Below are positions 23,413 to 34,800 of a stretch of 64,000 nucleotides of DNA, in pieces. The stretch is from NCBI RefSeq assembly GCF_000003815.2, contig NC_049994.1:2841464-2905463 (forward strand), written 5' to 3'. Numbering within the stretch: the stretch's first letter is position 1; each line of letters opens with the position of its first letter. The translations under genes and the position numbers were made by a program. The stretch is from Branchiostoma floridae (lineage: Eukaryota; Chordata; Leptocardii; Amphioxiformes; Branchiostomatidae). A model generated the notes under the pieces. It was not told the DNA's origin and did not search any database. It saw only the letters and a list, made by a program, of their open reading frames with translations.

Positions 23413-24576
23413 ACCGGTGTGACAGCGTTCTCGCCCCCCCGTGATCTCGCCCCCCCGGGGGCGAAATCACTAGCGATCTCGCCCCCCCGGGGCGAAATCA
23501 CTAGCGATCTCGCCCTCCCCGGCTAGTGATCTCGCCCCCCTACCTCGCCCCCCTTTAGCGATTTCGCCCCCCCCCCCCCAAAAAAAACGGGTTTACATGA
23601 CATTTTAGAAGTTGATTGGTATAAATTACAAAATGTAGTTTCAGAATGATATAAGTACACGAGTTTGATACATAACTCCATTCATTGTATCAATATTAAC
23701 GTAATTACATGGTAATAAGATAGTTGAACTTGTTTCAGACAAGGAGGGTTTGGTCCCTTGTATTCTCATTATTGCATATACCTGAGTCTTGACATAAGAT
23801 GTATTTCATTGTATTCACCTGTCCTCAAGCAGCCTATATATCTCCAATATGAAGTCTCTACAATGAAGTGACCACAAAAGAATTATGTAATGTCTTTATT
23901 AATTATGCAAATATTAGGTATTAATTAGAATAACGCACATTTTGGTATATGCACCTGGCCAAGGGATATCTTTACCTCCAACATGACTGTCTTTTCTAGT
24001 ATTTAGGAACTGATGCATTTACCCGTGTTTCTTAAGACAGGTACTTTTACCAGTGTTTGTGTAGCATTTAGCAACAGCCATATCAACTTGCGCGTAGATA
24101 GTGTTTATAATGAGAAACTATTATTCACGTGTGTTTTTGATAGTGCTTTGGAAATGTTTCCAGCACAAGAAAGAAAACACTGTGACAAATTGAAAACATA
24201 TAGCTGACGTATTCCGTACCATAGACGGTGTTGATTTATACGTTCGCAGTAGCACTGTTTTATGCCACCTCAGCTGCAAAAATTGTCTTTTTTCATTTCA
24301 ATGTCATGTTTGCACCGAACAATATAATGTCGACTTTCGAGGTATGACATCTTACGGTACGGTAATAAGGTGCCATATAGGTACCAGGTAACACACCATA
24401 TACGTTACTCCCCAGGTGCAGTATAGATATACTGGTAGCGCACCTGTAATATGTAGTAGCCAGCTGCTCTGGGAGGGGGGGGGGGCGAAAACGCTAATGG
24501 GGGGCGAAAACGCTAGTGATCTCGCCCCCCGGGGGGGCGAGATCGCCGGGGGGGGCGAGATCGCTGTCACACCGGT
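23413..24576. mobile_element. Element with C-rich/G-rich repeated termini
   Basis: The outermost 15 bases, 'accggtgtgacagcg' (23413-23427), are exactly mirrored by 'cgctgtcacaccggt' (24562-24576). Just inside each end lie tandem blocks of the form 'gatctcgcccccc', with inverted versions 'ggggggcgaaaacgctag', at 23,428-23,580 and 24,468-24,561. The roughly 890 bases between hold no coding frame of note. Either this is one 1.16-kb non-autonomous transposon with satellite-like ends, or two short elements in opposite orientation. Two minus/plus frames rich in Gly-Gly-Glu are translations of the repeat. Confidence 0.65.
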
Positions 24577-24829
24577 ACCTGAGCACCTACATAGCAAGTT
24601 GATATACCGTAATATAATATACGTATGCATAGCTATTATCTTAGTAAACATAAAATATACTGATATTTCCTCTTGATTACAAATAAAACGACCAACACAT
24701 TGCCCTCATGGGAATTCTTTTTGATTTCAAAATGGTAATACGCTCGAAAGTTACTAAAATCTTGTTCTCGGTGTAGACTAAGTGTATCATTTTAGGGGGA
24801 AAAAATACATCCACATGTCAAGGGTGTGT

Positions 24830-25010
24830 TATAAATTGACGGGATAAGTCGTCGTTTGGCTGAAAATACGTAGATTGGCTTTATGACGACGTAGTTGAGT
24901 CAGGTTGAACAATGACTTGTGTGATTTATGTCGTAGTTCGCTAAAGTACGCAGTGAATTGTCAAACTACGTCTTAGTTGGCTGAAGTACGTCGTCGTTGA
25001 GTTTTGAGGG
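24830..25010. repeat. Degenerate short tandem repeats
   Basis: A motif like 'ggctgaagtacgtcgtcgtt' recurs four to five times with changes. No function is apparent. Confidence 0.5.
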
Positions 25011-25285
25011 TATAGGCAACACCCAATAGTATTATTCACCCAAAAAGCAGATACTGTTCTCAATGTATCTCAAAGGTGGTTCACGCATGCGTATTTATTC
25101 AAGTCCGTATGACGACCGTATCGAGTATTTAGCTGGAATAATAAAATAATTTGGAGATAAATACTGAGAGATAATATGTCACAGGAAGTAGCTGGGCGAG
25201 GAGTATGGTTTGCGACCAAGCTTACTCTTCTGGCATGTTGTCTGTCTATCTTTATCCAATATCTATTATTTTGCAGCAACATGTG

Positions 25286-25748
25286 GGGCCACGTTGATTT
25301 GATTATATGGATGGCATCCGCGCTCGCACCAATTTTCGCCATTTCCACAAAAAAAAAAAGTTTTCGACCACACAATAGATTCTGCCAAGCAACTGTAAAA
25401 TGAGCAAAAATATTCCGTAGATTGAAAAAAAGGATCAGAAATCAGATAACTAATGCCATATATAGAATGCCAAAATGAATCTTAAGTCAAAGAATAAGAT
25501 GTCAAAGGACGGAAAGAAAAAAAAAATATATTGTTGGTTGGGGGAGGTACCAGTACAGAAAATTCAGGTCCAGAGGATCATGGTATACCATACTATGTGT
25601 GTTTAGTCCTATGTTCAACCTTCCTGGCCACTTTGATTTCATACTGAAGGCAACTTTTTTTTTGGCCAAACTTTTTTTTATTCGCTCGCTCGCATCAGTT
25701 TTGGAGTTCCCGGAGGATGTCATCCATATAATCAAATCAACATGGCCT
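25286..25748. mobile_element. MITE family with GGCC-rTTGATT ends, copy 1
   Basis: Left end 'ggccacgttgatttgattat' with 'atggatggcatcc'; right end 'ggatgtcatccatataatca' then 'aatcaacatggcc'. TIRs are about 35 bases. Further copies lie at 29,097, 34,541, 36,003 and 38,053, with right-end fragments near 43,605, 43,905 and 48,330. It has a TA-like border and is non-autonomous. It lies upstream of the TLC-domain gene. Confidence 0.8.
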
Positions 25749-25819
25749 AAGGACCCCATACGAACCTGCGTATATACGCACGTGTGAACCCACCCTTACG
25801 AGCGCGTGCTCCATTCGTG

Positions 25820-25966
25820 TTGTTGTTTTATTGACCAATAGCATGTAGGGTACAAAGAGCAACGGGTTAATGTACGTCCCTTAGAGGGAAGGTTCGAGCT
25901 AAAAGTCCAAAGGATTATCAAAGTCCTTCACCGAAAAGCTTGAAGCCACTCCAGCCGGTATAGGTA
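25820..25966 (+). promoter_or_regulatory. Possible 5' UTR exon/promoter of TLC gene
   Basis: A CCAAT box in 'attgaccaatagc' (about 25,832) precedes a donor-like 'ataggtaagtg' at about 25,963. A pyrimidine tract with an acceptor-like 'tttttacaaag' occurs at about 26,827. An untranslated first exon spliced to the ATG-bearing exon is therefore plausible but unproven. Confidence 0.35.
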
Positions 25967-26895
25967 AGTGTCTGCAATACACGTAGAGCATATAGGCTAT
26001 CGATATAAATACAGCTTTATACACGTGTGTTGATAAACAGAATGCATAGAACATGTGTCAATTGTTCTATTGCCTGACACAACGATAAGGTACACAAATA
26101 TCGTGAATAAGGCATGTAACTTCGTTAAGGGTGCAGGTTGCCAATATAGAACCCCCGGCATGCAATGGGCATGATATTGTTTGCTAGCGCAATTGTGTTT
26201 TTACCTTGTTGTACCCCCTTCACATGAAAGGCGGAATGAGCCGGAATGCCGTATGAATGATAATTTTTGTAACTTCCTGGGTATTTGTAGTGCAGTTTAG
26301 AATCTCTCACTAGATGTTTAGATATTTTCGTCCATTCGTATGGTTGTTCCGGATGCTTTTGTCACTATTCAAACTTTCTAGGCCAATCTGAATTAAAGAT
26401 TATAGAACGCCATAAACGTGTATTCTAACTGCATTATGACGGCATTCCGACTAAGGTCCATTTGAAATTCCAACCGGAACGTTGCAAGAATTTTGCAACA
26501 TTTGCAACAAGAATGAAGAGGACATAATAAAGTAATCACGTGTTCTCTAACGGTTATCATAACTGTATCCTTATCTAGTCACGATTGGGCTAAAAGTAAC
26601 ATTAACTTCAATGTTATAAAGTCTATATCCAGCAAACTACTTACTACATGTATGTTTTGGCCACATGGGTACAAAGGTTAAGAGATAGCGTGCTTTTCTC
26701 GAGGCGCATGCATATGATCTTTGCTCTATTGTCAATAAACTCCCTAGTGTCCGTCCCTATAAATAGTGTACCGTGTTTGTTTTGGTTACTAAATTGTTGA
26801 TTTCCCATTTCCCTTTTTTTTACAAAGCAGTGAAAACCGAAGGGAAAGATTTGGAAGAAGTTCAACGAATTAGGAACATACACAATAGGACAAAG

Positions 26896-29800
26896 ATGCT
26901 ACTGTACGTGGTAAGCGTCGTTTGTAACGTTGCACTGTGGCAGACGGTGTTTTGGAGTCTGGCTCCCAAAGTCAACCTTTGGATTTTCCCGAGCTACAAG
27001 AGTCTGGAGAAAAAACTCAAGCTTGAAATGAACAGGAAGTATGTTTTTACTATGTTGCTTTGTCGCTCTTCCTTTTTGTTGGAACATAAATTCAGCTGTT
27101 GCTCGTAAAGCTCATATTAGACTTGTATTCGTTAAATCGCCATGCAACAATAGTTGAAGTAGATTAAGAATTTCATGATAATGTCAAGCAATTGATTAAT
27201 GTTTCTACGCGGTTACGTTCGCCATAAGCAGTCGTATAATTTTCAATTTGGCTGTGACTGAACCAACCACCGACAAGGTTCTATACAACCTTTTACATAA
27301 CAAGACAGCCGAATTGTGCACGAGACATGCACGACTATCCCAAGAATACCTTAAGTTTGCGATCATACAACATAAAACCGTAAGATGATCATAAGACAAA
27401 TGCGGTCTTTTTCATTAAGCTGATTTGCCCTCTTGTATATCTTTGTTAGAGCTAGGAGGTTTTTATCTTGATAAAACCTCCTTGGTTAGAGTTTTAGATC
27501 CAGAGGAAACCATATAAATTAGGGCGCTCTAGCCATCACTAAACAGAGACGGTGAGCGATATAAACTTCCTGGTACGTTTGACCAATTACTGACGTCACG
27601 TATCAGTATATAAGATCACGTGTTTATAGGATCACGTGTCTGGAACTCTTGTAAGTTTACGTTCTGAAGTAATGGGTCATTACAGTGATCATTGAACCGT
27701 CGTTGAAAATTTGATCTGTGCATTCATTTGTGTTTAAAAAAACTTTAGCACATTGTACAATGATGATCAAAAATGGACTTCCATTATGTTTTTTCTACAT
27801 ATCCACAGCGTGAGCTCTACTACCTGCAGCATCATTCTGTCTGTCCTATCTTGGTACGTCTTCCTTTTAAGACCTGACGTCAGCCCTAAACATGTCGAGT
27901 AAGTAACTTAAAGGTTTTCTTCATTTTAGACTGAACAGTCAGTTCTTATGAAACCGGATAACCTTATCGACAATTTTCGAGGGTTTAAAAAGTGTCCTCA
28001 GACACAATAAAAGGTGCAACATGGACATCGATTTTTCGTTATTCAAAAGCATGTTTATATAGAAATCAAGATTATTATAAAATAGCATTTTGTTACATGG
28101 AAGTTTAGAATATTACAGCGTGAATGTAATGAATGCTCAGTTGTTGTTTTGTTTTCTTATTTGGAAGGACGGATCAACCAGTCGTGCGTTTCACCGTGTC
28201 AATTTTCTTAGGCCATACCATCTCAGGTAAATAATTTTCAAGGTAATTTAGTACTGCTATTATTGCAGCTGACGATAGGCGGCGCTAACAAGATGGGGTC
28301 AATCCACGAGTGGGTTTCACAGAACCCGGAAAGCGTATTACATGTATGTCAGTTTACGAAGTCATAACACTTTGCAAACGCTGTTTTTAACACTCAGAAG
28401 GCTGAAGAAGCTGATTGGCTGCCATAAAGTCTGTATTGGTAATTCATTATGCAAATCAAAGTCTGATTGTTTGATCAAAGTCTGATGTAATGGCGAACTT
28501 CCATACACCTGCTGTGGTCTTTGATAGGAATTTTCAAATATGTGGCATACACATAACAAGCAGATGGAAATTATGCAAGTTAGACGCCCACGTAATTTGC
28601 ATAATCAGTTTTATTTTATATCAGGGCTCACGTTATGAACGAACTGCAACTGTTGATTCGGCTGACACAAATGATGTGACGCTAGTTAACCTTTATCTGA
28701 GGGGTAACCTATATCCGTTGCATTTTGTTATAAAACAGGAGCTAGGAGCATCAAATCGACAAACGGCGTTTCAAACTGCAATATTTTTATAGATACATGT
28801 ATTTCGAACCACAGCCCGTCGACGCGATAACCTTTTTTAACAACGGATATTGGTTACCCCGCGGATAAAGGTGATTTTAGCATTAACATTAATGTTTGGT
28901 TTAAAACAGAAATCCTTGCTATGGCGTACCAGGGAACATTACTGGAGGAAAAGGCCATGCTGTGCCATCACGTGTCTAGTCTGTTCTCTGGATACGTCGG
29001 TGTGGTAAGTTGTGTGTTTACACAGAAATTGTTTGTTATTGACTTGATCATGATTTCCATTAGTGAAGACATTCAAATACATCGCTATTATTCCTTTAGG
29101 CCATGTTGAGTTCATTTTAAGGATGACGTCCGCGAACGCATCAAGTTTCGGTTGTTTTCAACATGATTTTTTTTACCATACTCTAAACCGTACAAAACAT
29201 CGGTAAAATTTTGAAAATATGTGCTGTAGATTGTAATTAAGAGTATACCAGAAAACAGATATACAAATGTACTGATGTCATAGACTACCAAATTCAATCC
29301 TAAGGTCAAAGAATAGGATGTCAAAGAACAAAAGTGAAGATCCTATTATTTTGTTTACAAACTGTATATACAGTACGCCGTGTGTTAATTCATTTGTTCA
29401 ACCTTTGTGACCACTTAGTGAAGACAACTTTTTGGATGCATGTAAACACTACCAACCATAACAATAAACTTAAACCTTGTGTCATGAGCTAAGTAAATTG
29501 CTTTATTCTTTTCTTTTTCAGAGAGGTAAAGGTTTTTCATACTTCGTGGTCATGTTCCTGATGTCGGAGTTATCCACGCCGTTTGTTTCATTGAGGTGGG
29601 CAAAAGCTTTGAATTCTTACTAACAGCAAAGAAATTAAAAAGTATAAGATAAGAACACAGACAAGTTTTAATTTTCAAATATAATTGTACGTGCAGTTTC
29701 TTACACGTTCTGTAGCAAATGACATCACAACATTTGGACACAGAGTGATGAAAAAGTTTGTTCTCTTAGCTAGAATACTTGCAAGGGCGTCACAGCTACA

Positions 29801-30352
29801 TACAGACATTAGATTGATTAGATTGCCAAAGCTTCATACCTGTACTTTACGTAAAGGCCCATGAATTTCTAAAAAGCTTTAGTTTCAACCGTTGTCTCGA
29901 TTTGCATAATTTTATGCCCAGACTTAATTTGTTAACCTCTAAGGGGCCTTCACCTTTGACATACATTTTGTATTACCAACAATACCCCGTTGCTGCACAT
30001 GCGTACTCCTAACGGTGAAAGTTCTTATACTTTCACAGTAATACTTATCATATCTATAATAATATTTTTCAGAGAAAGTTTGTACTTCACCGGGAAGGTC
30101 AAATCCAAAGCATACACTATAAACGGCTACGCAATGGTCGTCACATTCTTTTTGGGCAGGATCGCCATTATACCATACTACTGGTACCACATGTACCCCC
30201 ACGTCGTGTCGGGGAAGGTGTTCCAAGTGGGCTGGGATGCCGCCGTCACTGCGATCTTTCTCTGGACCGTCTTGAACATCTTAAACATTTACTGGTTCTA
30301 TAAGATGTTAAGAGGTGCTTTAAAACACTTGATATCAAATAAGAAGAATTGA
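26896..30352 (+). CDS. tlcd4: TLC domain-containing protein, TLCD4/TMEM56-like
   Basis: Multi-pass membrane protein of the TRAM-LAG1-CLN8 (TLC) family; relatives sit in ER or plasma membrane and act in lipid metabolism or membrane composition. CDS exons: 26896-27038, 27809-27898, 28168-28226, 28910-29004, 29522-29595, 30073-30352, all GT-AG, joining to 246 residues (vertebrate TLCD4 is about 260). Hydrophobic N-terminal TM (MLLYVVSVVCNVALW), a basic SLEKKLKLEMNR stretch, TM2 (SIILSVLSWYVFLL), the paired histidines H117-H118 (LCHHVSSLFSGY) typical of TLC domains, the SELSTPFVSLR block, and two C-terminal TMs. The start is the first ATG that gives a family-like N-terminus. The frame is open for about 24 codons upstream, but without ATG. 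Assignment to TLCD4 rather than another TLCD member is by overall shape. Confidence 0.85.
28677..28885. mobile_element. CGGATAAAGGT MITE, copy 1
   Basis: Left end 'gctagttaacctttatctga', then 'gggtaacctatatccgttg'. The right end mirrors it as 'caacggatattggttacccc', then 'gcggataaaggtgat'. The inner halves are also palindromic around 'tgcaatattt'. It ends about 25 bases before TLC exon 4, so it forms the region upstream of that exon's acceptor. Other copies are at 33,050, 40,728, 45,692, 48,522, 49,902 (end only), 57,513 and 59,449. Confidence 0.8.
29097..29435. mobile_element. GGCC-TTGATT MITE, truncated copy 2
   Basis: The left end 'aggccatgttgagttcattt', with 'ggatgacgtccgcgaacgca', matches the family. 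The interior 'aaagaataggatgtcaaa' also matches copy 1. The right inverted end is not found. Lies in the intron after TLC exon 4. Confidence 0.65.
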
Positions 30353-31836
30353 CCATTAAGTCGAGGTAAATACTCGTGGTTTGTGCCAATTAATGGCAAA
30401 CCGGCGCAATGTTGTCGCACGAAATTGCGAATTTTCGAAATTATATAAAAAGAATCACCGGCCGCAAAATAGCGAAAGCGACGAAATTTGTATATTCTGC
30501 AACGTCTTGCTTTTACTGTAATTAGTATCATAAGTCAGAAAATGTATTGCTAGTGCATTGTGCTTTGTTTGAATTCAATTCCAAATTACGACATAACTAT
30601 ATTAATAACTTGCTCATCTATTTTTTTACGCAAATGGTTGCCATTTTGCGATAAACATAGTTCTTGTATTGATATAGAGTAATTGACGTGAAGATTACAA
30701 TTTTTATCGCGTTATGTGATTATTTGATGAGAACAGTCATATTAGATAATTGTAATGCAATGCCAAGTCTTTGGCAGAATTAGCATTAAATGATATTTGG
30801 CTACATTACAGAAGTCACGTCTCGAATTGTCTGTTTTCGGTTAATTTACTATGATCAAAAATTAAGTTGTTCTTCTTTAGAATTCAGTCAGGGATTTTTC
30901 CCTTTTTTAAAATCTTAATGTTTTCTATTTTGCAGTCATTTGTTCAATTTCTTAATTTCTTTCTGTTGATAATCCATATTGTTTCTTTGGCTTTGGGTCT
31001 TTTTACTTGTCGTTGCTACCATAAAACATATTCACAATACTTTGCATTTTTGTCTTGCTTGAATTCAAGGGAAAACGGTTTTTAATTCTTTGTTTAAATG
31101 TAAGGTTTAGAGTTACTAGCTATGGCCTTATGTGTAGTAATATACTTCAAACTTTCAAGGTGTTGACATCTCAACAGCGAATTTCTGACACCGCCAAAAC
31201 CTCCCTTGTATGCCTTACCAAGGAAGTTGAAAAGAATTGAAACCTCCGAAAACATACACACATTTACAGTATTTCAGACTACTAGGACCGAAGCGGCATG
31301 CCAAAACTTATAACTGGTCACTACTTTGCTTTGTAACGTGTTTTTTGTGTGTCCCGGTCAACTAAATGAACTTGAAAGGCAGGAATTTGTGCCTGCAAAA
31401 AAGCGGGCAGCCCTATGTTATTGCTATGATGAAGTGGCTGTGTATGCGGTCCTTCGGTGCAACGCTTTGTCTCAAAACTTACTAAAACCGTACATATAGC
31501 CTATTACCAAGATACAAACCATACCCATACATCAATACAACCACTGTTGGAACAAAAACCCTTGTTAAGCCAAATTACTCGTAAAAAAAGTGTGTAAAAA
31601 GCGTACAATGTTTGCTCGGTAAACCGCATGCTCGCCCACTGGTGTTTGGTGTGAAACATGATAGCCCCAGGCGGGTGGGGACTATTTTTTGTGACGTAAC
31701 AAACAACAAAAGGGAACAGGTACAGGTATAGGCAGGTAAAAGAGACAAAGGTCTTGTAAGTTCCTCTTCAAGAGGGAAAATGTAGGCATAATCCAAAGGT
31801 TTACCGCCTTACAGAAGTAGATAGACCTTTGGAGGC
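30353..31836. other. Intergenic between TLC and EMI/EGF genes
   Basis: AT-rich, no coding exon recognised. ATTAAA at 30,785-30,790 is a possible poly(A) signal for the TLC gene. The promoter of the next gene should lie just upstream of 31,837; no clear TATA box is seen. Confidence 0.4.
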
Positions 31837-34800
31837 ATGGAGAGACATTTGAGGATCATCTTTGTACAGGTGTTGTTTGGTTTGCTGCTTGTGACAGAAG
31901 CTTACAGGTGAGTGCCCCCCTCCCCTCAAGTGCTAGCCTGTCTTAATGCTTAACACTTTCACTTCCTTCTTCAATTGTATGCTTAAGAATGACCCAAAGT
32001 TTAAGTTTATCAGTGTTTGTTTCGTACGGAACTGTAGAACACTAATAGATGGCTCGAAATTCATTTTTGGGATTAGTAGCACTGGTGCACCCAGCTTAAA
32101 AAATTGGGTGCACTAAAAAATTTGGGTGCACCACTTAAATGTAAGTAATAACCTAATAATAAAACTTAGTTACAAGCTATGGAATTCTTAAACAAGTACC
32201 ATGACAGACATTTTTATGATCTTTCTAGCTTAGATGTCAAGAATATGTTGTATACTAGTATACTTTGATATCTTTACATACACAAACCTAAGAAAATATT
32301 TGGGTGCACCCTGTGCACCCACAGAAAATAATTGGGTGCACAGCTCCAATTTTGGGTGCACCTGGGTGCACATGCACCCAGTATTTTGAGCCCTGACTAT
32401 AAAATTTACTGGCCTTTAGGCCACACCAATTCAGTTTCTTGGTTCACGGATTCGCTCGCTCCGATTTTTTGGGAAAAAAAATAAAAATAAAAATTACCAC
32501 TCAGCAAATTTTCACCATTAATGAAACCATTCACCAACTTTCTGGTGTAGCAAATTGGCCTTTATATCATAAGCTCCTTAGAGTGTGGGTACAGGTGCTG
32601 TTACTGTACAATAATAGTGTTTTTGTACTTTTTTCAAGCTGAAAAATGTTTTTCTTCATGTTTTGGATTAGCCGTTACCTTTACCCCAACCATTTTACAA
32701 TTTTTATTTCTATTTTTATTTCGCCCTCTCGCTCCATATTTTTAATGAAAAAATCCGTGAACCAAGAAATTAAATTGGTGTGGCCTTAGAGACTTATTTT
32801 ACAAGTGACTAGCAATAATGACAGCAAAAGACATTGCAACAGTCATGTTTTTTATGGTCTTTTTCTCAAATTATTGATTCATTTTATATATTACCTACTT
32901 GCCAACGAGTAGAGAAAGAATGAATATCCTCAATATAATTATGTATGTCTTAGAAATAAGCCAAAAGTAAAGTTACTTTTAAAGACCTACACAAAAATAT
33001 TGTTTGGAAGATCACTTTGACAGCTGAATTCTGATAATACCTTTTGCAGTACTAGTTCACCTGTATTTGCAGGGTAACCTATATCCGTGTTTTTTGGAAA
33101 TAGAGTATTTAGGGATTTCATGTTGATAGACTGAGGTTCAAATTGCAATATTTCGAATATATTGCAATTTGAAACCACTGTCTGTCGACTTTATATGCCT
33201 AGAAACTAAGATTTTGAATTACAACAGACATAGGTTACCCCGTGGATAAAGGTAAACCAGCATTACATCAATTTTGGACAAAAAAAAGGTGATTTGAAGA
33301 AAAAAACTTTATCACCAGTGTCTTGGGAAATAAAAGTGGCTTGAAATTAATGGATTTAAGTTTGAAAAGAAATTCCTATTTGATGTGTAAGCTTCCTCTT
33401 TTTGAACCTACATAATGTTTGCAAGCAAGTCAGTAGATATACACAAAAAGCTCTTAGCTTTAAACTGAGTGAACTTGTCATTATACTGCATAATATTGAT
33501 GTTCAAAAATATTATTAAAAAAAGTAAAAAACTGTTGAATGTCCATTTTATATGGACATTGTATGCCCAGCATAAGTATAATTTCTTTGTTCTTTAAGAC
33601 AATGTTACATCCAGTTTCTTCCCAAAATACTATGTAAACCAGGGTACAGACCATTCCAAAATTTCAGGTTTTGTATTTGATAATTTCAGTTATTAACAGT
33701 ATAATTTCATTAAATTTTTCAAACATTTACTGTCTTACTGAATCATTACTGCCAATATGTATATAATCTTCTCGACAGTCAAAAAGTGCAGTTATGTCTA
33801 TATAATAACAATGACAATGATGGTTTATTGCACACTAAAGGCATTGGTGACAATGTATGGCAATGTATAGATAACAAAAGATATAATATACATTCTAATA
33901 CTACATTATACATATTATATTTCAGTTACTACAATACTACTGGACTATATCAAGTGGTATCTAATCATTGGTAGGTAACAATGTAGATACCATCTCTTAG
34001 TCCCATGGCAGGGCTCGAAATACTGGGTGCATGTGCACCCAGGCACACCCAAAATTGGAACTGTGCACACAATTTTTTTCATACTAGTATACATCATATT
34101 CTTGACATCTAAGTGTTAGAAAGATAATAAAAATGTCTGTCATGTTACTTGTTTAAGAATTTGATAGCTAAATGTAACTAAGTTTGTTATTAGTTTTTTT
34201 TTTACATTCTACTTAAATCTAAGTGGTGCACCCAAAGGTTTTTTGGTGCACCCAATTTTTTAAGCTGGGTGCACCAGTGCACCTGATCCCAAAAATGAAT
34301 TTCGAGCCCTGCATGGGATTATTAGCCCTTTCAATTTATTACCCTTCTGTCCTTATGACGTGCTACATGTACATGTTGCAGTGACAGGTGTGCGGTGACA
34401 AAGACAAGTGTAGTATCCACCCAGGTGACATACAGAAGAAGCTACAGTAGTATCTACTACATCAACTGTGGGTTCTGGGGCTGGAACAGGTGTCCTCGAT
34501 ACAGGCGAGCTAAGAAACTAGTTCCACTTTTCTTTTATAGTTAGGCCATGTTGATTTAATTATACGGATGACAGCTTCATGAGACCCCAAAACTGATGCA
34601 AGAGTGCACATTAAAGAAATGGCTGTAAAAAGAGTTAGGGCAACTCAACATTATGAAATCTGAGTGGTCAGGAATGTTGAACACATGTCTTGACTAAAAC
34701 TATAGTCTTCAGTTTATATCTGTTCTTTCACATTTTCTTCTTTGACTGGACATTTCTATGACATAATACTAATCTGTTTGTCAATGTTTTTTTAATACTG

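Noticed and set aside
23163-24676. Gly/Glu-rich frames at 23,163-23,501 (-) and 24,416-24,676 (+).
   Set aside because: They arise from the C-rich/G-rich repeat blocks.
25070-25787. Frames across 25,070-25,787 on both strands.
   Set aside because: They fall in MITE ends and homopolymer runs.
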